From assembly GCA_030549795.1 (NCBI GenBank), contig JAUQQO010000046.1, forward strand, positions 1 to 58,199: a stretch of DNA of 58,199 nt. Reading direction: 5' to 3'. Made by a program: the position numbers and the translations under genes. The stretch comes from Pseudomonadota bacterium. GTDB lineage: Bacteria > Pseudomonadota > Alphaproteobacteria > Geminicoccales > Geminicoccaceae. The number at the start of each line of letters is the position of its first letter. The first letter of the stretch is position 1. The notes beneath the pieces were generated by a model. The model did no database searches, had not been told where the DNA came from, and was given only the letters and a program-made list of their open reading frames with translations. Of this stretch, positions 39,634-49,278 are shown one piece after another.

Positions 39634-40374
39634 TTAAGCAGAAAGCCGTTGCAGCGCTCGTTCCGAGACTTCGAAATTCGCCGTTACCCGCTGCACGTCG
39701 TCATTCTCGTCGAGCGCTTCGAGAAGCTTGAAGAGACTTTCCGCGCGCTCGTCGTCGACCGGCACGGTGACCAGAGGACGCCAGCCGAGATAGGCCTGAT
39801 CCGGCGGACCGAAGCGACGTTCAAGGAAATCGCGTACGTTTGCGAGCTCATCTGGAGCGCAGGTGATCTCGTGCCCCTGCTCGCTGCTCGAGCAATCCGT
39901 AGCCCCGGCTTCGATCGCCGCCTCGAGCATTTCCTCAGCGCTCGCCACCTCTGGTCGGTAGTGTACGATGCCCACACGGTCGAACTGGAAGCTCACGCTG
40001 TTGGTCTCGCCCAGGCTGCCGCCGAAGCGGCTGAAGGTGGCGCGGATCTCGCTAGCCGTCCGGTTGCGGTTGTCGGTCAAGGCCTCGACGATGATCGCCA
40101 CACCACCGGGGCCGTAGCCTTCATAGCGCACTTCCTCATAGTCCTCTCCGCCGGCGCTGCCGCGGATGGCCCGCTCGATGTTTTCTTTGGGCACATTTTC
40201 CGACTTACAGGCTTGGATGGCGGCGCGCAGCCGAGGGTTGTGCGCCGGGTCGGGCAGGCCTTGGCGGGCCGCTACCTGCACTTCGCGCAGAAGGCGGGTG
40301 AACTTGCGCGCGCGAGCCGCGTCCTGGCGGCTCTTGCGGTGCATGATGTTCTTGAACTGGGAATGACCGGCCAT
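39634..40374 (-). CDS. yebC: YebC/PmpR-family translation or transcription factor
   Basis: A 246-residue protein with the invariant N-terminus [20 protein letters not shown], then a middle [23 protein letters not shown] and C-terminal P-rich end. The family includes regulators such as PmpR and, in recent work, ribosome-associated factors for proline stretches. The ATG at 40372-40374 is fixed by this N-terminus. It is the first gene of the leftward run through the ruv genes. Confidence 0.96.
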   Translation of the reverse strand: MAGHSQFKNIMHRKSRQDAARARKFTRLLREVQVAARQGLPDPAHNPRLRAAIQACKSENVPKENIERAIRGSAGGEDYEEVRYEGYGPGGVAIIVEALTDNRNRTASEIRATFSRFGGSLGETNSVSFQFDRVGIVHYRPEVASAEEMLEAAIEAGATDCSSSEQGHEITCAPDELANVRDFLERRFGPPDQAYLGWRPLVTVPVDDERAESLFKLLEALDENDDVQRVTANFEVSERALQRLSA

Positions 40375-40842
40375 GCTCGCTTTCGACGCTGGTTCGACGC
40401 CGCCGTCGATGTAGTCAAGATCGCCCGCCTTCGCCACCCATTCGATCGCCCGCGCAAGGCTGGGGCGGCGGCGACCGCGCAGCTGTCGCGGCACGAGCTT
40501 CGGCCCGACTTGCTGCGGTGCGCAACTAAGAGGCGAAGAGGCGGTTCCGGAACCTCCGGCGCATCCGCTCCCGACTCGCGGCATGCTTGTGGGAACCTCA
40601 ATCGCGTAAAATTGATGAAAAATTCATTGGATATATCGCAATGATATCCTCGTATCGTACACGATTGATCACTGGATGTTTGTTTTCCCTCTTGTCATCG
40701 CGATGTTCTCAACGTATGGTTGTGGCCGTCAGTCAGACGGTGCCTCCCTCCCTCCCTGGCCCCCGCCGGCCCAGCCACGCGGGGGCGCTTTTTTGGGGAG
40801 CCTGAAACGACGGGCCGCGAACGAGAACAGGAAGGAACCATC
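40375..40842. other. Intergenic region between yebC and the hslVU unit, AT-rich with orphan terminator
   Basis: This 468-base stretch separates divergent genes. About 40600-40700 is conspicuously AT-rich compared with the rest and probably carries promoters. On the plus strand CTTGTC (40691-40696) and CGTATGG (40713-40719), 16 bases apart, weakly resemble an alphaproteobacterial heat-shock promoter, which would suit hslVU. The strong terminator at 40759-40794 follows. A 72-codon frame at 40587-40805 overlaps the terminator and looks non-coding. Confidence 0.6.
40759..40794 (+). terminator. Perfect intrinsic terminator in the leader of the hslVU unit
   Basis: GCCCCCGC at 40759-40766 pairs exactly with GCGGGGGC at 40779-40786, with a 12-base loop; GC and six T residues follow (40789-40794). 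Rightward transcription would end here. No rightward gene lies upstream, since yebC points left. It therefore ends either a small RNA of roughly 80-150 bases or acts as an attenuator ahead of the 82-residue protein and hslVU. Confidence 0.8.
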
Positions 40843-41091
40843 ATGACCGTCAGCCCGACCAGCTCGCTCGACCTCGATTGGCAGGATCCCACATTCGAGA
40901 GCTGCGAAGCCGATCCGAGCACCCTTTGCGCGCAATTGCGCGCCGAGCTGCGCGAACTCGAGCCGGTGGTCTCGGCGGCAACGCTCGTCACCGTGGCCTT
41001 CCGGATGCGCGATGAAGCTGGGCTCGTCGCCGCTCTTCGGGTCCTCGCAGGCGCGGTCGATACCCTCGAGCGACAGCGACGCCCCGGCTAA
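40843..41091 (+). CDS. Small acidic protein of unknown function ahead of hslVU
   Basis: An 82-residue protein starting at the ATG at 40843 with a good ribosome binding site (AGGAAGGAA). The first 30 residues are acidic and polar (SSLDLDWQDPTFESCEADPS) with Cys at 21 and 28. The rest predicts two helices (LCAQLRAELRELEPVVSAATLVTVAFRM and LVAALRVLAGAVDTLERQRR). No signal peptide or known domain is recognised. It sits 138 bases upstream of hslV in the same direction and behind the terminator leader, so it may be a co-regulated small stress or adaptor protein; this is speculation. Confidence 0.7.
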   Translation: MTVSPTSSLDLDWQDPTFESCEADPSTLCAQLRAELRELEPVVSAATLVTVAFRMRDEAGLVAALRVLAGAVDTLERQRRPG

Positions 41092-41229
41092 GCGCCGCTT
41101 TTCGGCCTTGAACGCGCCGGTCCAAGCGCCACATCCTCCGCGCGTATCATAGCGGCAGGACTGGCGGCTCGGTTCGGCCATAAGGCGAACCACGAGCGCT
41201 GTCCGCTGCGCGCGAGCGGGGGCGGGCGC

Positions 41230-41778
41230 TTGGAGCAAGGCGGTTGGCACGGTACGACGATCCTCTCGGTCCGCCGGGGCCGGCAGGTGGTGATGGCGGG
41301 CGACGGCCAGGTCAGCCTCGGCCAGACCATCGTCAAAGCCAACGCGCGCAAGGTCCGACGTTTGGGGCAGGGGCGCATCCTCGCCGGCTTCGCGGGGTCG
41401 ACTGCCGACGCGCTTACCCTGCTCGAGCGCTTGGAAGCCAAGCTCGAGCGCCATCCGGGTCAGCTCGTGCGTGCCTGCGTCGAGCTCGCTAAGGATTGGC
41501 GCACCGATCGCTATCTCAGGCGGTTGGAAGCGATGATGGCGGTCGCCGACGCCGAGACCTCACTTGTCATCACCGGAGCGGGTGACGTTCTCGAACCCGA
41601 GGGCGGCCTCATCGGCATCGGCTCGGGCGGGCCTTATGCGCTTGCGGCTGCGCGCGCGCTTCTTGAAGCGACTGAGCTCGGAGCAGAAGAGATCGCGCGG
41701 CGCGCGATGCGCATCGCAGCCGGAATCTGTGTCTACACCAACACCGAAGTCACCATCGAGGTACTCGACCTACCGTGA
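41230..41778 (+). CDS. hslV: ATP-dependent protease peptidase subunit HslV
   Basis: A 182-residue proteasome-like peptidase. After a short propeptide the catalytic Thr is T9 in [12 protein letters not shown], followed by [15 protein letters not shown] and [21 protein letters not shown]. The start is a TTG at 41230, which gives the alphaproteobacterial propeptide form. The stop overlaps the hslU GTG start as GTGA. It forms a double hexamer gated by HslU. Confidence 0.94.
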   Translation: MEQGGWHGTTILSVRRGRQVVMAGDGQVSLGQTIVKANARKVRRLGQGRILAGFAGSTADALTLLERLEAKLERHPGQLVRACVELAKDWRTDRYLRRLEAMMAVADAETSLVITGAGDVLEPEGGLIGIGSGGPYALAAARALLEATELGAEEIARRAMRIAAGICVYTNTEVTIEVLDLP

Positions 41779-43082
41779 CCGCACTTACGCCACGCGAGAT
41801 CGTCTCCGAGCTCGATCGCTTCATCGTGGGCCAAGAGGCGGCCAAGAAAGCGGTGGCCATCGCGCTGCGCAACCGCTGGCGTCGTCAACAGCTCGACGAG
41901 AGCTTGCGTGAAGAGGTGCTGCCGAAAAACATTTTGATGATCGGCCCCACGGGCTGCGGCAAAACCGAGATCGCGCGCCGTCTCGCGCGCCTCGCCCAAG
42001 CTCCGTTTTTAAAGGTCGAGGCCACCAAGTTCACCGAGGTCGGCTACGTTGGCCGCGACGTCGAGAGCATTATGCGCGATCTCGTCGAGGTCGCGATCAA
42101 GATGACCCGCGAGCGCATGCGCCGCGAGGTGGCGGCCCAGGCCGAGCGCAACGCTGAAGAGCGGGTTTTGGACGCTCTCGTCGGGCCGGCCGCCGGATCC
42201 GAGACGCGAGAAAAGTTCCGCCGTATGCTGCGCGCCGGTGTTCTCGCCGATCGCGAGATCGAGATCGAGGTTCAAGAAACCGCAACTGGTATGCCCACCT
42301 TCGAGCTGCCGGGGATGCCAGGCGCCCACATGGGCGTCATCAATCTCGGCGAGATGCTCGGGCGGATGTTCGGTGGCCGCACCCGCCGCCGCAAGATGAC
42401 GGTTGCCGAATCCTACCGCGTCTTGATGGCGGAAGAATCGGACAAGCTCCTCGACCAAGACAAGGTCATCCGCGACGGCATCCAGGCGGCCGAACAGTCG
42501 GGTATCGTGTTCATTGACGAAATCGACAAGATCACCGCGCGTGAGGGTCGGATCGGCGCCGACGTCAGTCGTGAAGGGGTTCAACGAGACCTTTTACCGC
42601 TCGTTGAAGGAACAACGGTAACGACCAAGTATGGTCCAGTGCGCAGCGATCACGTGCTGTTCATCGCCTCGGGGGCTTTCCATCTGAGCAAGCCTTCGGA
42701 TCTCCTGCCGGAGCTGCAAGGACGGCTACCCATCCGGGTGGAGCTGCAGCCCTTGGGCCGAGAGGATTTGCGTCGCATTCTCGTTGAACCCGAGGCGAGC
42801 CTGGTGCGCCAATACACCGCGCTCATGGCAACGGAAGGAGTGCGCTTGGAGTTCACACCTGAAGCCCTTGATGAGATCGCTGCGCTCGCGCACGAGATCA
42901 ATCAGCGAGTCGAGAACATCGGCGCCCGACGGCTGCAGACGGTCATGGAGCGCCTGCTCGAGGACATCAGCTTCACAGCTTCCGATCGCAGCGGCGAACG
43001 CATCGTGATTGATCGCGAATACGTGCGCCGGCAGATCGGCGAACTGGTCAGTGCGACCGACCTCTCTCGGTTCATCTTGTAA
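41775..43082 (+). CDS. hslU: ATP-dependent protease ATPase subunit HslU
   Basis: A 435-residue AAA+ unfoldase with Walker A GPTGCGKT at 57-64, the intermediate domain (about residues 110-240), Walker [12 protein letters not shown] and a C-terminus ending in SRFIL, the tail that docks on HslV. The GTG at 41775-41777 overlaps the hslV stop. The paired unit is often heat-shock controlled; the leader upstream may serve this. Confidence 0.96.
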   Translation: MTALTPREIVSELDRFIVGQEAAKKAVAIALRNRWRRQQLDESLREEVLPKNILMIGPTGCGKTEIARRLARLAQAPFLKVEATKFTEVGYVGRDVESIMRDLVEVAIKMTRERMRREVAAQAERNAEERVLDALVGPAAGSETREKFRRMLRAGVLADREIEIEVQETATGMPTFELPGMPGAHMGVINLGEMLGRMFGGRTRRRKMTVAESYRVLMAEESDKLLDQDKVIRDGIQAAEQSGIVFIDEIDKITAREGRIGADVSREGVQRDLLPLVEGTTVTTKYGPVRSDHVLFIASGAFHLSKPSDLLPELQGRLPIRVELQPLGREDLRRILVEPEASLVRQYTALMATEGVRLEFTPEALDEIAALAHEINQRVENIGARRLQTVMERLLEDISFTASDRSGERIVIDREYVRRQIGELVSATDLSRFIL

Positions 43083-43166
43083 GACCGCACGCGAACGCGC
43101 ACCAGAACAGCTGCGCGGACCATTGAGCACGACACGTCCTGCTATGTTCCCAATCGGAGCGCGTCC

Positions 43167-44570
43167 ATGATGTTCGTGAGCACGCGCGGGCGTGCCGGCC
43201 GGCGCAGTTTCGAAGACGTTCTTCTCGCCGGATTGGCCGAAGACGGGGGGCTCTTCCTGCCCGAGCGGTGGCCGGAACTCGGACGCGATCGGCTGGCGGC
43301 ACTCGATGGTGCCGATTACCCTGCGACCGCGGCAGCTGTGCTCGCGCCGTTCACAGAAGGGTGTTTCTCTGAGGCCGAGCTCGAAGCGATGGCGCGAGAG
43401 GCTTATGCCGGGTTCGCGCATCCGGCGGTTGCACCATTACGCCAACTCGATCCGCGCCTTTGGCTTCTTGAGCTCTTTTTCGGGCCCACGCTCGCCTTTA
43501 AGGACTTTGCGCTCCAGCTGCTCGGCCGCATGTTCGAACGCGTGCTCGCCCGCCGCAGCTCGGAAATCACGATCATAGGCGCGACCTCGGGCGACACCGG
43601 CTCGGCGGCCATCGCGGCGGTGGCGGGTCGCGCGCGGATGCGCATCGTCATCCTCCATCCGCACGAGCGCATATCGCCGGTCCAGCGCCGGCAGATGACC
43701 ACCGTCGATGCGCCAAATGTGGCCAATATCGCCATTCGAGGGACATTCGACGACTGTCAGAACATCGTCAAGACACTCTTCAACGATCCACAATTGCGCA
43801 AGGAACTCAATCTTGCCGCTGTTAACTCGATCAACTGGGCGCGTATCGCAGCGCAAGCTGCCTATTATGTGTATGCGGGATTGCGCTTGGGTTGTCTTGC
43901 ACGACCGGTCGGCTTCTGTGTGCCAACCGGCAACTTCGGCGATGTCTATGCGGGCCACGTGGCGCGGCGGTTGGGCCTCCCGATCGACAGGCTGATCATT
44001 GCCACCAACCGCAACGATATCCTCGCACGGTTCTTCGCAAGCGGCGAGTATCGCATCGGGGACGTCGTACCCACCATAAGCCCGTCTATGGACATCCAGC
44101 TCGCCTCCAATTTCGAGCGCCTCTTGTTCGAACTCCTCGACGGAGATGGGCCAGCGGTAGCCGAGCTCATGGGACGCCTTAGCCGCGAGGGAGCCTTTCG
44201 CGTACCATCGGCGGTGCACGCGCGCGCTTGTGCGCTCTTCGCAGCCGGGTCGGCACGCGAAGAAGAGACAAAGGCGACGATCGCGCGCTGGTACGAGCGC
44301 ACGGCGGGTGCGGTCCTCGTCGATCCCCACACAGCGGTGGGCCTCGCGGTGGCCGAGCGCTTCGACCGAGGATCGGCACGCCCCATGGTCGTACTCGCCA
44401 CTGCCCACCCTGCCAAATTTCCCGATGCGGTCGCAGCAGCAACCGGTCGCCGACCCGAATTGCCGGTACATTTGCGCGATCTCTTTGCGCGTGAAGAGCG
44501 CTTTACCGTGCTTGCGGCTGATGCGACCGCTGTTGCTACCTTTTTGCGCACCTGGCACCCGAACCCATGA
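43167..44570 (+). CDS. thrC: Threonine synthase ThrC
   Basis: A 467-residue PLP enzyme converting O-phosphohomoserine to threonine. The N-terminus (FVSTRGRAGRRSFEDVLLAGLAEDGGLFLP) and the PLP lysine K112 in PTLAFKDFALQLLG are typical, with ATSGDTGSAAIAA binding the phosphate and VPTGNFGDVYAG near the middle. It is the long (class II, fungal-type) form. Two ATG codons stand in tandem at 43167 and 43170. Its stop overlaps the next gene's ATG as ATGA. Confidence 0.95.
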   Translation: MMFVSTRGRAGRRSFEDVLLAGLAEDGGLFLPERWPELGRDRLAALDGADYPATAAAVLAPFTEGCFSEAELEAMAREAYAGFAHPAVAPLRQLDPRLWLLELFFGPTLAFKDFALQLLGRMFERVLARRSSEITIIGATSGDTGSAAIAAVAGRARMRIVILHPHERISPVQRRQMTTVDAPNVANIAIRGTFDDCQNIVKTLFNDPQLRKELNLAAVNSINWARIAAQAAYYVYAGLRLGCLARPVGFCVPTGNFGDVYAGHVARRLGLPIDRLIIATNRNDILARFFASGEYRIGDVVPTISPSMDIQLASNFERLLFELLDGDGPAVAELMGRLSREGAFRVPSAVHARACALFAAGSAREEETKATIARWYERTAGAVLVDPHTAVGLAVAERFDRGSARPMVVLATAHPAKFPDAVAAATGRRPELPVHLRDLFAREERFTVLAADATAVATFLRTWHPNP

Positions 44571-45832
44571 CTGTCGACACACAGCTCACCGTTCTCCCGA
44601 ATGGTTTTCGGGTGATCAGCGAACGGCTTCCGGGGGTGCGCAGCGCTGCGGTCGGCGTGTGGGTGGATGTGGGTACGCGCCATGAGCCGGCGCCGCTCAA
44701 CGGTGTCGCGCATCTGCTCGAGCACATGGTGTTTAAAGGAACCACGACCCGCAGCGCCAAAGAGATCGCTTGTGCCATCGAAGCGGTCGGCGGCTCCTTG
44801 AACGCCTGGACCTCGCGCGAACATACGGCGTTCCACGCGCGCGTGTTAGCCGAGGACGTGCCGCTGGCGGTGGAATTGATCAGTGACATCCTCACCAATC
44901 CCCTTTTCGACGAACGCGAGCTCGTCAAGGAGTGCGAAGTCGTCGTGCAAGAGATCGGCCAGGTCGAAGATACGCCCGATGATCTCGTCTTCGATCTCTT
45001 TCAAGAGCAGGCGTATCCCGATCAACCGCTGGGTCGCTCCATTCTTGGCACCGTAGACACGATCCGAGCGATGCGGCGCGAAGCGCTCGTCGAGTTCATG
45101 GCTACCCACTATGCGCCCGAGCGCATGGTGCTCGCCGCTGCCGGGGCGATCGATCACGCGCAACTGGTCGAGTTGGCCCAGCGCTGGTTCCAGGATCGCG
45201 AGCCACGGCTTGCGCCTGCCTTCGAACCTGCCCGCTATGTCGGGGGGCGCAAAAGCGACGGCCGCGACCTCGAACAAGTGCATCTCTGTTTGGGTCTTGA
45301 AGGCGTCTCTTATCGAGATCCTGATTACTGGGCCGTACAGGTTCTCGCGACTGCCTTGGGCGGTGGCATGTCTTCCCGCCTCTTCCAAGAAGTGCGTGAG
45401 AATCGAGGCCTTTGTTACGAGATCGAGGTCTTCTCTTCATCCTTTTCTGATACGGGTCTGTTCGCGATCTACACCGGCACCGCGCCCGAGAGTCTTTCGG
45501 AGCTCGTCGATGTGACGGCGCGCGAGACCCGCGCCCTCGTTCTCGATCCGCAGCCGGAAGAGATCGAACGCGCCAAGGCTCAACTCAAGGCGGGGCTCGT
45601 CATGTCGCTCGAAAGTTGTGCGGGCGTCGCCGATTCGATTGCGCGGCAGCTCTTGATCTTCGGTCGGCGCGTGCCGGTCGAAGAAATGCTCGCCAAGATC
45701 GAGGCCGTGGATCGCGAGGCATTGCGCCGCGCTGGTGAGCGGCTCTTCGCATCTGGAACCGCGACCACCCTCGCGATCGTCGGTCCCGTGGACAACGTAC
45801 CGGAACTCGAGCTCGGCCGCATCGCCAATTAG
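44567..45832 (+). CDS. M16-family zinc metallopeptidase (processing-peptidase-like)
   Basis: A 421-residue protease. The inverted zinc motif is HLLEH at residues 49-53, with the third ligand in the KECEVVVQEIGQVEDTPDD region. The second domain contains RENRGLCYEIEVFSSSFSDTGLFAIYTG with the conserved RGLCY. It resembles the mitochondrial processing peptidase beta subunit and the alphaproteobacterial RPP-like peptidases. The thrC-M16 pair is common in alphaproteobacteria and the 4-base overlap makes cotranslation likely, though no functional link is known. Confidence 0.92.
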   Translation: MTVDTQLTVLPNGFRVISERLPGVRSAAVGVWVDVGTRHEPAPLNGVAHLLEHMVFKGTTTRSAKEIACAIEAVGGSLNAWTSREHTAFHARVLAEDVPLAVELISDILTNPLFDERELVKECEVVVQEIGQVEDTPDDLVFDLFQEQAYPDQPLGRSILGTVDTIRAMRREALVEFMATHYAPERMVLAAAGAIDHAQLVELAQRWFQDREPRLAPAFEPARYVGGRKSDGRDLEQVHLCLGLEGVSYRDPDYWAVQVLATALGGGMSSRLFQEVRENRGLCYEIEVFSSSFSDTGLFAIYTGTAPESLSELVDVTARETRALVLDPQPEEIERAKAQLKAGLVMSLESCAGVADSIARQLLIFGRRVPVEEMLAKIEAVDREALRRAGERLFASGTATTLAIVGPVDNVPELELGRIAN

Positions 45833-45891
45833 AGCGCGGGCAGCGGCCGATGCGGCTTGTCCGCGCCGGCAGCGCCGCCTAGGGACCATCC

Positions 45892-47547
45892 ATGGCGGCG
45901 AAGCAGGCTCGCACGGGCGCGCGTGGGGTTGGGATGCTCGAGCCCCTGCGCGTGCCGCGCTATCGCGCTCTCTGGTTGGCGATGCTGGTCTCCAACCTCG
46001 GCTGGCTCGTGCAGACGGTAGGCGCCGCTTGGCTCATGACCGCCCTTGTCGGAACCGCCGACATGGTGGCGCTCGTGCAAGCGGCGATGCAGGCTCCGAT
46101 CCTGTGCTTTTCGATCCTCGCCGGGGTGCTTGCCGATCTCTTCGACCGGCGGCGTGTGCTGCTCGCCGCGCAGCTTGTCATGTTCGCCATTTCGCTTCTG
46201 CTGGCAGCTGCAACCGCAACCGGAGCTGTTGCTCCTTGGTCGTTGCTCGCGTTGACCTTTTTGTTGGGCTCCGGCGTCGCCCTGCAGGGCCCGGCATTCC
46301 AAACGCTGGTCCGCGAGATCGTACCGATCAGGGCTCTCGGTGCGGCGGTCGTCTTAAACGGCGTTTCCTTCAACTTCGCGCGCGCAGTAGGCCCCGCGTT
46401 CGGGGGAGCGCTGGTCGCCTGGGCCGGAGCGCAAGCCGCTTTTCTCTTCAACGCGCTCTCCTACCTGCCGCTTGTGCTCGCGCTGTTGTTCTGGCGGCGG
46501 CCAAGGGTGGCCGATGATCTTCCCCGCGAGCGGATCCGCGGTGCGGTCTTGGGAGGGATCCGCTACGCGGCCGAGACCCCGGCGATCCGCGCTGTTCTCC
46601 TCCGCTCGGCCTCCTTTGCCTTTGCCGCTGCCGCGGCGCTGCCCTTGTTGCCACTCCTCGCTCGCGACCGTCTGGCGGGCGGACCGGTCGAATACGGGGT
46701 GCTGTTGGCTCTGTTCGGGGCGGGAGCGATGGCGGGTGCCTTCGTTGTTCATCCCCTTCGTGAGCGACGCGGCCCCGAAACACTAACACGCGCGCTCGCT
46801 CTGATTTTCGCATCGGGTCTTGCTCTTCTTGCCTTCGGATCGAATTGGTTGCCGATCGCGATCGGTCTGATCTTATCGGGGACGAGCTGGATCGGCTCCT
46901 TCGCCTCCTTCAACATCGCTGTTCAGACGAGTTCGGCCTTTTGGGTCCAGTCTCGCACCTTCGCACTGTACCAGACGGTGATGTTCGGCGCGATGGCCGT
47001 GGGGTCCTGGGTGTGGGGTGTGCTGGCGGCACGGCTGGATCTCGCTGCGGCGTTGGCTCTGGCTGCGCTTCTTCTCGCCTTGCAGCCGCTTCTGGGCCGC
47101 CGATGGCCCTTGCCCGCGGTGAGCGGGCGCGCGCTCGGCCCGGCGCGGCCGCTGCCCGAGCCCTCACCGACCCTCGCGTTCGAGCCCGATGAGGGGCCCG
47201 TGCTCGTGCAGATCGAGTACCGCGTCGATGCGGCACGAGCACGGGCCTTCGTCGCCGCCATGGACGAGCTGGGACACATCCGCAAGCGCAACGGCGCCTT
47301 GCGCTGGCGTCTTTTTCAGGACGCTGACGATCCCGAACATTGGATCGAAACCTATGTGGTGGCCGACTGGGTCGAACATTTGCGTATGGCGCGCCGGACG
47401 ACCGAGGCCGATCGGGAAGTGGAGCGTCGCGTGGCGGCTTTCGATGAGAAGGGTGCGCCGCTCGTGCGGCGGCTAATCGCCCGCCGGCGCGACGCCCGCT
47501 TCGCCCTCGATCCAAGTGAACGGACCGCTGGCGAGGGACGAAGCTGA
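45892..47547 (+). CDS. MFS exporter of the MFS_3/EntS-like family with C-terminal soluble domain
   Basis: A 551-residue protein. The first 410 residues are a 12-helix major facilitator domain (YRALWLAMLVSNLGWLVQTVGAAWLMT, LFDRRRVLLAAQL, FFRRP-like VLRASFAFAAAA). The last 120 form a soluble domain beginning VLVQIEYRVDAARARAFVAAMDEL and containing LRWRLFQDADDPEHWIETYVV, an antibiotic-monooxygenase-like ferredoxin fold. This fusion is standard for the family. Substrate unknown; an efflux role is likely. The ATG at 45892 is 59 bases after the peptidase stop. Confidence 0.88.
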   Translation: MAAKQARTGARGVGMLEPLRVPRYRALWLAMLVSNLGWLVQTVGAAWLMTALVGTADMVALVQAAMQAPILCFSILAGVLADLFDRRRVLLAAQLVMFAISLLLAAATATGAVAPWSLLALTFLLGSGVALQGPAFQTLVREIVPIRALGAAVVLNGVSFNFARAVGPAFGGALVAWAGAQAAFLFNALSYLPLVLALLFWRRPRVADDLPRERIRGAVLGGIRYAAETPAIRAVLLRSASFAFAAAAALPLLPLLARDRLAGGPVEYGVLLALFGAGAMAGAFVVHPLRERRGPETLTRALALIFASGLALLAFGSNWLPIAIGLILSGTSWIGSFASFNIAVQTSSAFWVQSRTFALYQTVMFGAMAVGSWVWGVLAARLDLAAALALAALLLALQPLLGRRWPLPAVSGRALGPARPLPEPSPTLAFEPDEGPVLVQIEYRVDAARARAFVAAMDELGHIRKRNGALRWRLFQDADDPEHWIETYVVADWVEHLRMARRTTEADREVERRVAAFDEKGAPLVRRLIARRRDARFALDPSERTAGEGRS

Positions 47548-47859
47548 TAGCGGCAGATCTCTGCTTCCAGCTGCCTCAGCGCGAACAAAAGCCGAGAGGG
47601 ATCGCAGCCAATACTCTCGACGGTTTCCTATCGCGCGCGCAGCAAGGTGGAGGTTCTATCGACCAATCGAATACTGACGGCATGGAGAAATTTATTCTCC
47701 CACGTGTTTCGAGCGTCCGAGAGCAGGTCGGTCCTGGCTCTCTTTAAAGCCAAGGGTTGATCCAGCCCGAGGTGCGTAGCATTGCACCTTGCGCTTGCAT
47801 CGTTGTTCGGCTCCGGCCTCTCAGCGCTGTTCAAGCCCCGCGCGGGTCAACACGATCCC
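47548..47859. other. Intergenic region between MFS gene and purA, no gene seen
   Basis: A 312-base stretch between two converging genes. I see two small hairpins: GGAGAA/TTCTCC separated by five bases near 47681-47697, and GGTGC/GCACC near 47771-47788. Neither is followed by a T-run, so neither is a convincing terminator. A 21-codon frame beginning MEKFILPRV (ATG near 47680) has no ribosome binding site. The base composition is lower in GC than the flanking genes. Confidence 0.5.
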
Positions 47860-49164
47860 TTAATCCGCGAAGGGGTCACGCAAGAGAATGGTGTCCTCGC
47901 GCGCGGGGCTGGTCGAAAGGAGCGCTACCGGACATTCGACGAGCTCTTCCAGCCGCTTAATGTATTTTACTGCCGCTGCCGGCAGGTCGGCGAAGCTCCG
48001 CGCTCCCCGCGTGCTCTCCTGCCAACCCTCGAGCTCTTCGTAGACCGGTTCGGCCGCCGCCTGCGCCCCCATTCCCGCTGGTAAATGGTGCAGGAGCTGA
48101 CCACGCAACGCGTAGGCCGTGCAGACCTTGAGTTTGGGCAACCCGTCGAGCACGTCGAGTTTGGTAAGCGCGAGGCCGTTGATCCCCGACAGCTTCACCG
48201 CTTGGCGCACGAGCACAGCGTCGAACCAACCGCAGCGCCGCGGGCGGCCGGTGACGGTACCGAACTCCCTGCCGCGCTCGCCAATGAGTTTGCCCGTCTC
48301 GTCGGTGAGCTCGGTGGGAAACGGTCCGGCACCGACACGCGTCGTGTAGGCCTTGCAGATACCGAGGACATAGCCCACCGCGTCGGGGCCGACCCCGGAG
48401 CCGAGCGCAGCTTGCGCGGCAAGGGTATTGGAGCTCGTCACGAAGGGGTAAGTGCCGTGGTCGACATCCAGCATGGCACCCTGGGCGCCTTCGAACAAGA
48501 TTCGGCGGCCGGCGCGCTTGAGTTCGGCGAGCCGCAGCCAGACCGGCTCGGCATAGGGCAAAAGCTTGGGCGCGAGCGCTTTGAGCTCGGCTAAGAGCTG
48601 CGCGCCGTCCACCTCCGCGATCCCGAAGCCGCGGCGAAGCGCATTGTGATGGAGGAGGAGTTCGTGCACCTTGGCCTCGAGTGTGGGCCCGTCGGCGAGG
48701 TCGCATACGCGGATGGCCCGACGCGCCACTTTGTCCTCGTAAGCCGGCCCGATGCCGCGGCCCGTGGTCCCGAGTTTGCCGAGCCCGTGTGGGCTCTTCT
48801 CGCGCGCCGCCTCCCGCGCCCGGTCGAGCTCGCCATGTAAGGGTAAGATCAGCGCACAGCTCTCGGAAATCCTCAAGGTCTCGGCAGAAATCATGACGCC
48901 GAGCGCACGGATTTGCTCAATTTCAGCGAGAAACGCCCAGGGGTCGATGACCACACCGTTGCCGATCAAAGACAGTTTACCTCGCACAACTCCCGAAGGG
49001 AGCAGCGACAGCTTGTAAGTTACGCCATCCACGACGAGCGTGTGACCGGCATTGTGTCCCCCTTGAAAGCGGACGACGACATCGGCTCTCTCGGAGAGCC
49101 AGTCGACGATCTTGCCTTTGCCCTCGTCTCCCCATTGGGCGCCGACGACCGCCACGTTGGCCAT
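47860..49164 (-). CDS. purA: Adenylosuccinate synthase PurA
   Basis: A 434-residue GTP-dependent ligase joining IMP and aspartate in AMP synthesis. The GTP-binding GDEGKGK at 12-18, [45 protein letters not shown] and [10 protein letters not shown] blocks are all typical. The ATG at 49164 is set by the N-terminus [17 protein letters not shown]. Length is normal. Confidence 0.97.
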   Translation of the reverse strand: MANVAVVGAQWGDEGKGKIVDWLSERADVVVRFQGGHNAGHTLVVDGVTYKLSLLPSGVVRGKLSLIGNGVVIDPWAFLAEIEQIRALGVMISAETLRISESCALILPLHGELDRAREAAREKSPHGLGKLGTTGRGIGPAYEDKVARRAIRVCDLADGPTLEAKVHELLLHHNALRRGFGIAEVDGAQLLAELKALAPKLLPYAEPVWLRLAELKRAGRRILFEGAQGAMLDVDHGTYPFVTSSNTLAAQAALGSGVGPDAVGYVLGICKAYTTRVGAGPFPTELTDETGKLIGERGREFGTVTGRPRRCGWFDAVLVRQAVKLSGINGLALTKLDVLDGLPKLKVCTAYALRGQLLHHLPAGMGAQAAAEPVYEELEGWQESTRGARSFADLPAAAVKYIKRLEELVECPVALLSTSPAREDTILLRDPFAD

Positions 49165-49278
49165 GGCTCTTCTCCCGCCGCTTCGCGACGCAGCCGCGGG
49201 CTTCTAACCAGGGCGTGTCGTCAAGACCAGAGGCTCGCGCTGGTGCGTCGCTCCGAGAGCCGACCCGGCTGTCCGGGA

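Noticed and set aside
39445-40644. A 399-codon plus-strand frame opposite ruvC and yebC
   Set aside because: Antisense to two certain genes; composition mirrors their codons.
40587-40805. A 72-codon frame that could be a leader peptide before the hslVU terminator
   Set aside because: It has no ribosome binding site, crosses the terminator stem and has no codon cluster suggesting attenuation by a particular amino acid.
47680-47745. A 21-codon frame starting MEKFILPRV
   Set aside because: No ribosome binding site and too short to distinguish from chance.
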